A stretch of 64,000 bases of DNA from Tetrahymena elliotti 4EA (GCA_000231825.2 JH720329.1:748878-812877); one strand, 5' to 3'; positions 1 through 11,370 are shown, numbered from the stretch's first letter. Notes: generated by a model not told the origin, from the letters alone. Program-made: numbers and translations.

Positions 1-892
1 TTTAATTAGAATTCTATATTGATATTTATTCATAATCCTAAGTAATACTTTTAGCTTATTTTGAATATTATTGATTAAAATCTTTATTATCAATAGATGT
101 TTTAAAGATGTCTAACTCCTGATTGTAATTATGCTTTTGTTTAAGGAAATAATATGATTAAGCTTAAATGTCCTGTATGCAAAAAACTATACTGCTTAGC
201 CTGCAAATGTGATATCATATCAATTAAACTTGTAAGGATTACCAAATGTCTAAAAAAAATTAAGTAATTCATTCATTTGAAAATAATTCTCACAATAAAT
301 CTAAAATTCATTTTTTAGGAATTAGATTAACAATTTTAGTCACTGATAAAAAATTTTGGTAGTGCACAAAATGCAAAACTTGGGTAGAAAAAATTGAAGG
401 GTAAATAATCATTTTTTGCATTCCTTTTCACTATTAATATAATTTTTATTTGCTTTATTTAAATTATAGTTGCAATCATATGAAATGCAACTGTGGCTAC
501 GAATTTTGTTATGCATGTGGAGGATTTTTTCAGCAATGAATTAAGCAGTCATAGCTTTAGCATTGAAAGATTAAATACCAAACAGTAATCCTCTAGTCCT
601 TAGATAAAATAATCAAGGAAATGAAAGAAATTAAAATAATCCTGGTCATTAATTAAATATAAATTAATACTAGAACAATCAGTAACATAAAAGAAATTAA
701 AGTTAGCAACACTAAGGATAAATTAATTCAAATCATTAAAATAAAAACAATTATTACCCACCATAAAGGAATATTAAAAGTTAAAATCATGCTTACCATC
801 TAAATGTTTAATAAATTTTAAGGAATAATCAATAATAACAATAAATCTAAAATAAAATGAAGATGATAATCAGAGTATACCTAAACAGTTGA
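1..892 (+). CDS. RBR (RING-in-between-RING) E3 ubiquitin ligase, 3' part
   Basis: Read in ciliate code from the window edge, so the N-terminus and RING1 are missing. About residues 34-60 give an IBR-like block with CLTPDCNYAF and KCPVCKKLYCLACK. An intron (232-362, GTAAGG...TAG) joins to RING2: CTKCKTWVEK, then a second intron (401-469), then CNHMKCNCG and FCYACGG. The Cys/His spacing is that of RBR ligases, which pass ubiquitin through a RING2 cysteine to substrates. Just after CYACGG the frame must shift by one base at a run of six T (525-530); past it an Asn/Gln-rich tail runs to TGA at 890-892. The shift is either a homopolymer sequencing error or a true truncation directly after RING2. 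The WHxG signature expected at the end of the IBR is not obvious, so a decaying gene is possible. Confidence 0.7.
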
Positions 893-2008
893 TATAAAAT
901 TTAAATAATTCAATTGTAGCAAAATCAAATTTTCAAAAATTTTAAGCTAATTATCATTGATACCAATGTTCTATCTCAATTAAAAACTTACTAAAACATT
1001 TTCAAAACACCACCTAATTAATTACTAAATTATTCAAAACTTTTATAATTCAAGTTAATACAAAAAATTATTTCATAAAATTTTATTTTTGTAAACAGAA
1101 AAAAAATTTTAACATTCATTTATGAATGATCAACTCCTAAAATATTAAATTTATCAAGAATACTCCTATCTTAAACATTTTAATTAAAAGATACAAATGT
1201 AATCTTGGCTTATTACATATCTGATAGACAGATTATTATTAAGAGATACTGGAGGGGGGTTCCCAACTGGCGCTCTAGTATTTAACTGGTATTGCATTGA
1301 AATACTTCATATAATACTTTGTATATAGCACTAGTTAATGACTATCCCCCTCCCCCTAGAGATAGAACTTTTTTCTTATTTTAAAAAAGTAAGTGCTTTC
1401 TACAAAAGGAATAAAAAATTAACTAATTTAATTATCAAAGGTTATTAGCCCCATAACTCTAAGTAAAATTAAGAAGTGTTTATTACTTTTAATTTTTTCT
1501 ATCTGCTTTAATTATTAAATTTTTATTTTACTACTTATTTTAATCTAAATGAATTAAAAAAATGTTGTATCATTTAAACTTTCAAAATATATTTTTGAAA
1601 AATAATTTTTAGAAAAAAATTTAATTATGGAATAATATTAAATTTAATTAATAAACATAAAAAAATATATTTTAATTTTGTTACAAATATTTAATTTTTA
1701 GCTTTTTTTTGTTTGCATAATAAATGAACTATTTTTGAAGATAAAAACTTTTAATACAAAAAGTTGTAATTTGAATTTGGAATACAAAACTAATTTGGCA
1801 GAAAAGTTTTACCAAAAAAAATGTCATAAAAGATAAACTACTATGCATCATTAGTTGATGTAAGAATCTTTTAAAATTTAAATTTAATAAATAAAATAAT
1901 TTTTTTTTGCAAAAAAGTTTATTTCTTAAAATAATTTCAGTGAAGAATCAATAAACTTGAATTTAAAGTAAGGCCAGTTAATTAAATACAAAGTTTTATT
2001 TAAATTGA
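893..2008. other. Intergenic, A+T rich
   Basis: No convincing coding stretch in either strand. The only structured part is the G-rich/C-rich inverted element annotated at 1247-1358. An in-frame TGA lies immediately before the ATG ATG that opens the LRR gene at 2009. Confidence 0.5.
1247..1358. mobile_element. Short MITE-like element with G-rich inverted ends, copy 1
   Basis: The left end reads TACTGGAGGGGGGTTCCC and the right end, on the other strand, TAGGGGGAGGGGGATAGTC, so the ends form an imperfect G-rich inverted repeat around about 75 bp of A+T-rich core. TA sits at both outer edges, and the flanks also repeat AGAGATA (1242-1248 and 1358-1364), which could be a target-site duplication. 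Two similar elements lie at 26052-26176 and 46743-46861. No ORF is present. It could be a non-autonomous DNA transposon or the flank of a developmentally deleted segment. Confidence 0.5.
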
Positions 2009-4241
2009 ATGATGAAATTAAACAAAATTGTTAATATTGAAATTAATAGGTATAAAAATATTGATGACTCAAGGATTCAAATATTAAATTTTTAATTAAG
2101 ATAAAGATTAAATTTAACTGACTTAAGTCTGGATCTTTAGTAAATAATAACTTTAACATCAGTTTAAAAGAGTTTTTTAATTAAAACTTTATTCAAAATA
2201 ATTTAAATTTTATTTACTTAATTTCTTTTATTTTAAAAATGTTATTGAATTATTATTCTTTCTTGAAGAGGTAATAAAATAACTGCTGAAGGATTTAATG
2301 ATTTGGGTGTGTCTTTAGAGAGTTTATAAAAATTATAAAGATTAACTCTATGGTTAAGGTAATTAATTGAAATAATATTTATAATTTATTTCACATAAAC
2401 TGTATGCATTTATAGTGGGAATAGTATTGGGTTTGAATGCCCTTTTTGTCTTAGTAAGGCTATAGAAAAATTAGAAAATTTAGAATACGTTATGCTTTGG
2501 TTGAGGTAAATTATCTATCTCTTCATTCACTCATTCAAAAAATGATAATCCTTAAACTGAAAGTCGTTCTTTTCTTTCAATAAAATTAAATTAATAAAAT
2601 AACAGTAGGTGTTCGTTCTAAGATGACGGAATAACATAACTAGGTTCTTCTTTGGCTAAATGCAAGAAACTTAAGACCTTAGGAATTGATCTTGAGTAGG
2701 ATACTACTTTATTATTTTAACAAGAAATTATTTAATGGAATCAACAATTTCAATTGGATCAATATTTTGTTTGAAAGATATAATTTATTTTTTAGTTGAG
2801 ATTTTCACTAATTTTTTTACATTTAAAAATAAGATAAAATTAAATCGAGTACTCAGGAGTCCATGGTTTACTTTCTGAGCTGAGTAAATGCTAAAGTCTT
2901 AAATCTTTATATGTCTTATTTTCGTAAATAATCATTTTTTAACAAGCTCTTATTCATCAAAATTGAATGATCTTTCTTCAAACATTTCATTTTTTTAAAA
3001 TTGTTTTCAACTTAAATTAAACAAAAGGTCCAATTCAATTGGTAGATGTGAATAATTCAGTTTAGGTTCCACTTTTGCAAAATTTACCTTCCTGACAAGT
3101 CTTTCACTCAAGTTAAAGTAAATGCAAAATAGAAATAAATCTTTAATTAGAATTTTAATATTTTTAAAATATAAAATCTTTCAATTATTTAATGAATATA
3201 AAATTTATTTATTCATTTTTATTGTATTAAATAAATTAAATAATTTAGTAATACTAAAATCAATGACTCAGATGCATAAGAACTGTTTTAAGGGCTAAAA
3301 GAATGCAAAAATCTTAAGTAGCTATCTCTGCACATGGAGTACTAAGTTTTAAAATTGTTTTTTTTCATTTCATTTAAAACAATTTAAACGCTTTTAAAAA
3401 TATTTTTCACATTATAAAATTTCATTAATTCATAATAGTCGCAATAATATAGGATCTTTAGGAGCTTTAGGTTTATGCATTTTATTGCAAAGCTTACAAA
3501 ATATAGTTGGCTTAGTCCTTTCTCTTATGTAATAGTTTGGATGATTGATATCAACGCTAACTTATTTTAACTATTTAAATCTGATTACCATGCAAAAAGC
3601 ACCTGATAAATTTAAACTTTTATTTTAACTTATCTTTACTATTTTCAAATTAAAGATAGTATTATTATCATAAAACCTCATTTCCTTTCTTAGGCACTTG
3701 CTTTTTGAAAAAATTTAAGTAGAAAAACTTATCAAGTTATTTAACAATTGTATTATGAAATTGATAAAAATTAACTCTTCCAAAAATGATATTTCAAGGG
3801 TAGTGATTGATTTATCATCAATACAAGATTTATCCCTTAATGGTTTTTTCAGTTATCTCAAATTTACTTTTTCAAAATGCATTTTATTAAATTTAATTTA
3901 ATAATTTAAGCAGCCTTAAACAAAAATTGCTTAATTTAATTTTGAAAATTGATAAATTTATTTATTTTTATAAAATTAATTAAAGAAATTAATTTTCAAT
4001 ATAAGAAGCCTTTTCTATTGGATCTGCTGTAAGAAAATGCTAAAATTTGAATAACCTTATTTTTAAAATAAAGTATGTTCATTCTTATGAGATTTATTTT
4101 TCTTTATTTTAATAAAAATCATAATTTAATTTATTTTTTTCACTAAGTAAAATGGATATTTATCAGGCATGGAATCTAAGATATAAAATTTTAAAGTCCA
4201 AAAGGCTGGTAAAGATTAATTTCAACAGTAACAATTTTTGA
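2009..4241 (+). CDS. Leucine-rich-repeat protein, one 30-residue repeat per 90-nt exon
   Basis: Ten exons assemble into 942 nt (313 aa plus TGA): 2009-2139, 2269-2358, 2416-2505, 2606-2695, 2834-2923, 3028-3117, 3249-3338, 3439-3528, 3986-4072, 4148-4241. The seven central exons are each exactly 90 nt and every junction is phase 2, so one exon equals one repeat, e.g. SLESLQKLQRLTLWL, AIEKLENLEYVMLWL, FAKFTFLTSLSLKLK. The last exon ends with KSKRLVKINF. Start: ATG directly after an in-frame TGA. This is the ciliate LRR type found in large gene families; function unknown, probably a protein-binding scaffold. The long 3529-3985 intron holds an open stretch (3694 on, FEKIQVEKLIKLF) that does not fit the phase and resembles a relic at 42.2 kb. 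Same family as the gene at 44938-49425. Confidence 0.75.
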
Positions 4242-5083
4242 AAGAAGTTTAGAGTTCTTTATCTAATAATAAAATACTCATAAATAAAAGGAATATTAAA
4301 ATGAAAATATTTCATAAAATAGTTGATATATCTTGAATTATTGATTTATTTTGATTAATTTAATTATGTGTAACTTGTATTTTTATTTTATTTCAGCTAA
4401 TTATTTATTTCAACTCAAAAACGATTAAATAATAATATGGATTTTTTTTATAATCAATAATGCTTATTATCTATGTCCATTTTATAATAACAAACTTTAT
4501 CCTGACAATTCTAAAATAATTTAACTAATTATTAATAGAAAATAAAAAAAACACTAAATTTTCATATCGTATCATTAATTTCTCCTGCAAATATAAGTAA
4601 AAAGCAATTTGTAATAAAAGAGAAAAATATTTAATTTCAAGTGATATCAAAAAATTTAAAAATAATTTAATTAATAAAACATGAAAGAAATATATTTATG
4701 AAATAAATAAGGTTTAGTTTACTTTTTTTACAATTTAAATATAGCTCATAGATTAAAAATTATTTATTATCTCTTAAAAAACAATAAAATAAATTGCATA
4801 TTGAATTAAACTTTGATGAAAAGTGATTAATAGAAGGAATTTTAGAAAAAATACAAAACAGATAATAAAGATATACAAAATAATATAATATTGAGGTAAT
4901 GGCTAAAATGTATATAAAGTTTGAATATACTATAATTACTTTAGAATATTAATAGCTTCCTTATATTTTTTTTTGTAGTTGAGCAAATAAAAAATAATTT
5001 TTTTACATGTAAATAGAATTAAAAACAAATAAAAAATTATTTAGGACAACAATAACTAAATTATATTTTAATACTATAATTTT
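4242..5083. other. Intergenic between convergent genes, A+T rich
   Basis: Lies between the 3' ends of the LRR gene (+) and the membrane protein gene (-). I see no coding signal, tRNA or repeat of note. Confidence 0.4.
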
Positions 5084-6817
5084 TCAAATTTGATAATTAT
5101 GATTCTTTGATTCTTGATTTTATTCTTCATACAAATCATATAATATTGTTGCAGGGTTTATATGAAATTGATTACTCATGTACTTTTAAAAGACTGTCAT
5201 TTATAATTATTATATTTTTTTTCTTAAACAAATTAATTCAAGAATTTCGTTTAATTCGATAAGATTATTTTCATCAATTATAATCTTTTTTTCAATAATT
5301 ATTTTTAAATAATAGATTCTAATATTTAATTCACTAAAATTGAATGATAAACAGTTTTAAAATAAAAATCTAAAATCCTTGAAGTTAGAAAAACATTAAT
5401 TATTTTTTAATCCATTAATCTCATCTAATATTTGATATCCTGAATCTATCTTACTTTGAATATAACTAAGTTAAAAATCTTTATAAATTTTTATGCATTA
5501 GTATTAATTGCTTTTATTCTATCTAAAGTATTCATCGTTGATAATTATTTCAGCCCCTTTAAAGTGAAATAATATTATTTTTTGAATAAGCTATTAAATC
5601 TTTTGACTCTCTACGTTATTTTCTAATGAGTCTTATTCATTTTCGCTTATGAAAATTATTAGATGATTTAGTCTTTTAAGTTTATTTTTTCTTATTTTAT
5701 AATATTTTGTGACATTACTCAGTTCTTAGTAGGTATTAACTTTTATTATTTTTGAACCATAGAAGTAACTTAAAACTATGTGGTCAAATAGTCTTATTAA
5801 TTAGATTATAATGTAACAAACAGAGATTCCTAAGACAATTAATGCTTGTATAATAAAGCTATAACTTTAATCTTAAAAATATGGATCATAACTCATTATA
5901 AACCAACTGAAAAAATAGGAAATGCGAATTAATTAAAGCAAAGCTATTAAATTTCTTTACCATTCTTCTAATTTGCTTAGAAAATGATAACTCCTAAAAC
6001 AATATGGAATTCTAATATCCACAAATACTCCCAAAAAAAAAGCAATTATTGGACCATATTTATTACCCATAGTATATCTCTTAGTAGAGTTGAATGAAAA
6101 GGCTATGTAAATTAGAGTAAGTCCTGTATAAAATATTAAAATTTTTAATCCACTTTAATTAGCTTGAAACATAAATATAAGCACTAATCCTTAATAACCT
6201 ACTATTTAACAAATAATTTCTGTGATAACTTTTATCCATATATTTTCTAAAGCTTGCTAATTACTTTTTATTTCTATTCTATATAATCGATAATATATAA
6301 ATTCGATTTATAACAAATATGAGAAACTTAGCAGAGGTAAAATAAAATCAACTGGTTTCAAGAAAAAGATAAATATCATTGATACAATAATTTTAGTGAA
6401 TTTAACATAAATTTATCCATTTCCATAAAGTATTTCATATTGAATATCCATTTATTTATCAGGTTGCCTTTATATTAAAATGGTCTCTCCTAAATGTAAT
6501 AAGCTTAGAAAAGCATTAAGAAGCATTTTTTATTACCCTAATTGTTTTTTAACATAAACAAATCTTCTAAGTATATCAACTATTACCAAAATACAGAGAG
6601 TAGACATTAATATGTATTGAACTAGTCGCAGCCATTATCTAAAATCTCCTTTCTTTAAATATTATTGAATAAAATACAAGTTGAAATAAAAAATTACATC
6701 AAATCCTAAGAAATAAAATATTATATATATATGACAGAGATTTTCTATTTTATCTGAAGTGAAATTAGTTATAAATTTAAATTTCATTCCTATTTTATCC
6801 TAATACTCTGACCTCAT
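5084..6817 (-). CDS. Polytopic membrane protein, unknown function, 577 aa
   Basis: A single uninterrupted ciliate-code ORF, start MRSEYQDKIGMKFKF, stop TGA at 5084-5086. The first about 360 residues hold some eight to nine hydrophobic segments (for example FYFLGFDVIFYF, LCILVIVDIL, MIFIFFLKPVDFILPLL, GPIIAFFLGVFV, ALIVLGISVCYIIIQ), then about 200 mostly hydrophilic residues rich in Lys, Glu and Gln ending DLYEEQNQESKNHNYQI. I do not recognise a family; the order suggests a membrane core with a cytosolic C-terminal domain. The reading frame stays open upstream to an in-frame TGA near 6912, so a few more N-terminal residues are possible but lack an ATG. A diverged copy of its 5' end lies at 10200-10570, on the far side of the retroelement. 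Confidence 0.7.
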
Positions 6818-7075
6818 AATTAACTCTTAGAATCTTTATGTCTTTTTAAAAACTTACTTTCTATTTACCTAAATTAATTTGTTTTTTAATTAAGATGCTT
6901 TAAATCAACAATTTTTTGAAAAAAGATAATCAATCACTTAACTTAATTAATCTTAATATTCATACAAACTCTTCTAATTCTATATAAAAGATTAAAATCT
7001 ATTTGCGAAAACAGAAGAAAGTATTTAAGTATATATTTTTTGATCTTACTCAAAAATATTTACAATGAATTAGTA
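6680..7075. repeat. Direct duplication flanking the retroelement, copy A
   Basis: Covers the first codons of the membrane protein gene and the DNA upstream of it. It matches 10200-10570 in the same orientation, e.g. ATTACATCAAATCCTAAGAA against ATTACATCAAGTCCTATGAA, and ACTCAAAAATATTT at the far end. On the minus strand both copies can encode the same membrane segment (LCHIYIIFYF here, LCHLYTIFYF there). Confidence 0.6.
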
Positions 7076-7329
7076 TTTTTCTTATTGAAATTTTAAATGA
7101 AAACAAACAAAAGAGCCAAATACAACTCAAATAATGAAAAATTAGTTTTTAATTTCTAATTTGTCCTATTCTTGAAAATGAAGATTTGATGTAAATTTTC
7201 AGAGCAAAAAATCAAAATCCACCTTTGAAATATAATTTTATTTTGTGAAATATGAAATGTGTTGTCATAATTGATGAATTCTGAAAAATTAAAATAAAAA
7301 AAAATGGAATATTTATCGAAACCATACTT

Positions 7330-9111
7330 TAAAAAATACTACATTAATACCCAAACAAAATAAATGCCTTAAAGCTATGTATCTAATCACTAAAAAAATC
7401 AAGTAACCCAGAACAATTCCTAAAATAACATAAATTAGCATAAAAATAAACTACTAAGCACTTAATATATACATTAAAAATTAAGTAATTTACTTAATAA
7501 AAAAACTCCCTATTTAACTTCATAGAGTAAATCAATGATGATCTCAGAAGCCAATAATCAAAAATTTCATTAGATATTCTCAACAGGCTATGTATCTTAC
7601 ACCCTCATAAAAGAGACGGTGGTGTGATGTAATGCTATGAAGATACATATGGTAAGATAATCACTAATCACTAAACTATAATAAGCAACTACCTCTAGCA
7701 GATTGGAAAACTTAGCAACATTTCTTATCTATAAAAATCTATAATAGTAAATTAAGTCCAATAATTAATCTGGCCTAATCTTCCTCGCTTAGAAGAAAAT
7801 ACCTTATACTTATTACAAAAATAATTTACAAGCAACAAAGCTATAAAGCTATAACTTTTGATGGATTCCATGATCAAATATTTAAATCACCATAATTTTC
7901 TCATGTAATTAATGACATATGGAATAATATAATAATTGCATGAAATAACTGAGTATATCTTCATTTTGTATAAGGTTAATCCCTCTAAATAAGAAATAGC
8001 CCAGCATTCCAGGATAAGAAGACTTTAGACCTATAGCTGTATATAGTCCAATAATAAAATGGATTGAATCTAGATTCCTATTAAAGCTGCAGAATTACTT
8101 AGTTTAATAACTTGACACTAACCAAACAGGTTTTATACCAAATTGCTCCAAGTTCATGACTTAATGAAAGAAATTAAGATGATCAAACCCTCAAATAAGA
8201 AAGTGTGTCTCTTCATCGATCTCAAGAGTGCTTATAACACAGTACTATGAGAAGATATCTTCAAAATAATAATGAATAAATAAATTCTAAATAAAGATGA
8301 AATTTAATTTTTATTAGATATTTAAAACTCAATTTATTTTGAAATTAATAATGATATTATTTAATTCAAAAATGGTGTACATTAAGGCTCTTGCTTAAGC
8401 CCTGCCCTCTTCAATATTTATATTGAAGAAGTATTTTATTAAATTAAATAATAATTCAAAGTATACTTTTTCTACAGATTATATGCTGATGACATTATAG
8501 TTATCTTAAGCATCAGCCAAATAAAATAATTTATTAGTATTATGCTCTAAAAATTTAAATAATACAAGCTATAATTTAACCCTAATAAATCAGGTCTGAT
8601 GTTCATTAAAAACAACAGCAATAATCTTAAAAGTGAAGAATACTTTAACATCCCCATAATTTAGCTATATAAATTTTTAGGAGTCACAATAAACAGCAAA
8701 GGTAATTTAAAAGATCACATTAAAATTATTAGTAAAAGATGTAACTATTTATATAATATCACAAAAAGAATATATCATTAACTTGACCCAATGAACTAAA
8801 TCATGTTATGGCAAATTTACGTTAGACCATACTTCAATTACATACTAGACGTTCAAAAAACTGAATAATAATGCATCTAAAACTAAATTTTATGTCTATT
8901 CAATAAATTCTTTAAAAAATTCTTGTTCCTACCAAATAAAGCAGATAGGCATAAGTATTGCTTTACAGTTTCTTTTAAAAGAGGAGTATTCGGTTTACCA
9001 AAATTTTAAAATATATACCATACATTTATGATCAAATTATAATTAATCCTTATAAACTAAGATTTTGTGTTATGGATACATAGTATTTCAATCGGATAAT
9101 CATAAATTTGA
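7330..9111 (+). mobile_element. Degenerate non-LTR retrotransposon (LINE-type) reverse transcriptase
   Basis: Ciliate-code reading shows ordered reverse transcriptase blocks: VINDIWNN, LIPLNKK followed by FRPIAVYSPIIKWIE, QTGFIPN, FIDLKSAYNTV, the QGSCLSPALFNIYIEEV block, YADD at the catalytic centre (about 8484), and KFLGVTINSKG further on, ending at TGA 9109-9111. This order is that of LINE-like elements, which copy their RNA at a nicked target. It is broken: the frame changes near 7955 and again near 8142, and an in-frame TGA replaces the residue expected after AYNTVL (about 8251). None of these sits in a homopolymer. 7330-7640 may be the end of an endonuclease domain but I cannot show it. 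I see no poly(A) tail or clear target-site duplication. The REP elements of Tetrahymena are the nearest known group. Confidence 0.8.
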
Positions 9112-9689
9112 ATATTTAAAAATACTTTTTATCTTAAATTCTTATTCTGAATAAAATTTAGAATACTTCAAATTAATATTCTATTCTCGAATAAACATAT
9201 TCTTAAGAATATATTCTTAAATATTCTATATTCTAATATTCTTAGAATTTCGGTTATGTTTAAATACCATTTTTCTTAATTTAATTGATATTATAATTTT
9301 ATTTGATAAAAAATGAACCTTTATCAAATATCTAAAGATACTGAACATATTTTTACTACACATAAGATTGGAGAGCTTTTATCTGATGTATAATAATTAT
9401 TTCTGATTAGTTTTATTTTATTTTGGTTTTTTCAAATTTTGTTCTGTTTTTAGCCAATCAAATTTAAAATCTTTGTTTTTCTAGAATTTTTTCCAAATTT
9501 TCCTTAAAAGACCATCAGTTTTAATGCAATTATTTGTAAATACCATTTGATTAATCATTTGTTTTGTACTTATTTTCAAATATCTTTATTTCTTCACAGT
9601 AATTCGTCAAATACTTTTCTTGATATAATGTGAAGTATTTATAAATCTCAAAATTTGATAAAAAATCCCACAAAATATCTAGATCAATA

Positions 9690-9905
9690 AAATGGCTCAC
9701 AAACAGAATAATGGAATAATTTATTATCAAAATTCCAATAATGGAATGAATTTCTACAATGTTTGGAATAAATTTTAGAATAAAAAATTTTTTTAAATGA
9801 ATGAAAAGCTCATTCCAAGTGGAATAAAGTAATTCCATTAATGAAATTTTAATTCCATCAATTTTTAAAAAGGAATATTGATTCCATAATTCATAAGTGG
9901 AATAT
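9690..9905. repeat. Cluster of ATTCCA/TGGAAT hexamers
   Basis: Ten copies of the hexamer fall within about 215 bp, five in each orientation, in DNA where such a word should be rare. A standard-code minus ORF of 95 codons overlaps it but looks like a by-product of the repeats. Just upstream (9130-9250) is another patch of short palindromic AGAATATTCT-like words. Role unknown. Confidence 0.4.
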
Positions 9906-10199
9906 TTTGATATAATTATTTTATAAATAAAATAGTAAGTTATGAGAATAAATGTGTTTTTAATTATATTAAAAAATATAATATAAAACTACTTAAATTT
10001 ACTCAATAACAAACATAATTAACATTTTTAAATAAATAAATTTTTATTTTCTTTTTTTTTTTTGGTTTGATAATAGAATTAATAGATTTTTATTTTTAAT
10101 TTTCTTAACTTTCTGTCTCTGATTCTTCATTGTTTATCTTAAAAATGTATGACCTATTTGTTGCCATAATTTAAAATCTACATTCTTCGATTTAAAAAA

Positions 10200-10570
10200 T
10201 AAGTAAAATAAAAGATTACATCAAGTCCTATGAAATAAAATATTGTATACAAATGACAAAGAAATAATAATTTACCCTAAGGGAAAAGAATTGCAAATAT
10301 AAAATTATATTCTATTTTCTTTGTTGAATACATACATAACTTTTTTATTAGATATGTCAGATTTTGAATTACTATTTATTGACCTAAATTAATTTGTTTC
10401 TAAGTTAAGATAGTTTAAATTGTTTGAAAAAAATAATCAACCACTTAATTATAATATCAATAATCATATAAATTCTTCTAAATCTATTGAAAAATTAAAA
10501 TCACTTGAGAAAGAAGAAAGCAAGCATATTAATTTTGTTGATTTTACTCAAAAATATTTTCAATTAATAA
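10200..10570. repeat. Direct duplication flanking the retroelement, copy B (gene fragment)
   Basis: A diverged copy of 6680-7075 in the same orientation. On the minus strand it can still encode FPQGKLLFLCHLYTIFYFIG, matching the first membrane segment of the protein at 5084-6817, but the rest of that gene is absent. On the plus strand a short ORF (10420-10617) covers the same DNA and its protein-level similarity to copy A (NSSKSIEKLK against NSSNSIQKIK; DFTQKYFQ against DLTQKYLQ) is also visible, so the true coding strand of the ancestral segment is not certain. Confidence 0.55.
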
Positions 10571-10803
10571 GTAGTATCCTTCTTTATTTTAATATATATA
10601 ATATTCGTGATATCTAAATTATAAATAAAATTTTTTTAATACCCAGAATTGAAATTGCTGATGCTTAATATCTTTAAACAGTAGTAAATTTAAAATGCTA
10701 TGCAGATAGATAGTAAGTAGATATTAATTTTTCCTATGATAAATTTGAAATTTATTAGATTAAAAGAAGAAAATTATTTTTTAAATTGATTTTATTTTAA
10801 AAA

Positions 10804-10875
10804 TGTTACCTCAAGGAATTGAACCTCGATTCTCAGATTAAGAGTCTGCCGTCTTTACCATTAGACCAAAGTAAC
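10804..10875 (-). tRNA. tRNA-like gene, anticodon loop CTCTTAA (CTT, Lys by position)
   Basis: 72 nt fold as a cloverleaf: acceptor GTTACTT/AGGTAAC with discriminator A, D stem GTC/GAC, T stem CGAGG/CCTTG with loop TTCAATT. The anticodon stem GCAGA/TCTGA has a G-A mismatch at its top; the loop places CTT at 34-36 with U33 present, which reads Lys AAG. The acceptor does not resemble usual eukaryotic tRNA-Lys, so the identity is uncertain. Five T follow the 3' end on the minus strand, a likely Pol III stop. Its body is nearly identical to the tRNA-like gene at 11371-11442. Confidence 0.6.
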
Positions 10876-11370
10876 AAAGTCATAATTTTCTAAAGAATGT
10901 TATTTAAATTCTGATACCTTTTTTATCAAATTAAAAGTATTAACTATATTTCTACTTATTATTTTAATACATTTATACATTGAAAATAAAGAAATCCTAA
11001 ATCCTACATTATTTTATTTAAAAACTTCTTTAAATCAACAAAAGCTAATAAACATATAATATAAATATTTTTTTATATCTCTATAATCATGCAAAAATTG
11101 GAGGGATTCATTGGTGGGATGGTGTACTTTTAATGGAAATAAGTAAGTGGAGTTAGACTTTATTCAGAGTTGATGGAATTGATTCAAATAAATTAAATTT
11201 AATACCCTCCTTACTCTTTTTTATTCATATTATTTTAAATAGACTAAAAATTATCAATAACAATGTTTGTTTGCTCAACTATCAAAAAAATATTCCGAAG
11301 CTGCAATAAATGTTACTTTTCTAAAATTGTTCAATGAAAATCATACTAATTAAAAATAATTTTTAAAAAG
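10876..11370. other. Spacer between the two tRNA-like genes
   Basis: A+T rich, with one less A+T-rich stretch at about 11097-11190 (contains GGAGGGATTCATTGGTGGG) that I cannot assign. Confidence 0.35.

Noticed and set aside
3694..3960. Extra exon of the first LRR gene
   Set aside because: The frame is open and protein-like, but its phase does not fit the flanking phase-2 exons and it lacks the LRR pattern; left as a possible relic inside the intron.
9551..9838. Minus-strand 95-aa hydrophobic ORF
   Set aside because: It lies wholly in the ATTCCA/TGGAAT cluster, and its hydrophobic residues follow from A+T-rich repeats; no neighbour or domain supports it.
10420..10617. Plus-strand 65-aa ORF as an independent gene
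   Set aside because: It coincides with a duplicated, decaying segment. The other strand can encode a membrane segment matching the gene at 5084-6817, and this frame continues into a tRNA gene, so a real protein gene is unlikely.
11097..11190. Non-coding RNA or tRNA in the less A+T-rich spacer between the tRNA-like genes
   Set aside because: No cloverleaf, box C/D or H/ACA pattern could be made; composition alone is not enough.
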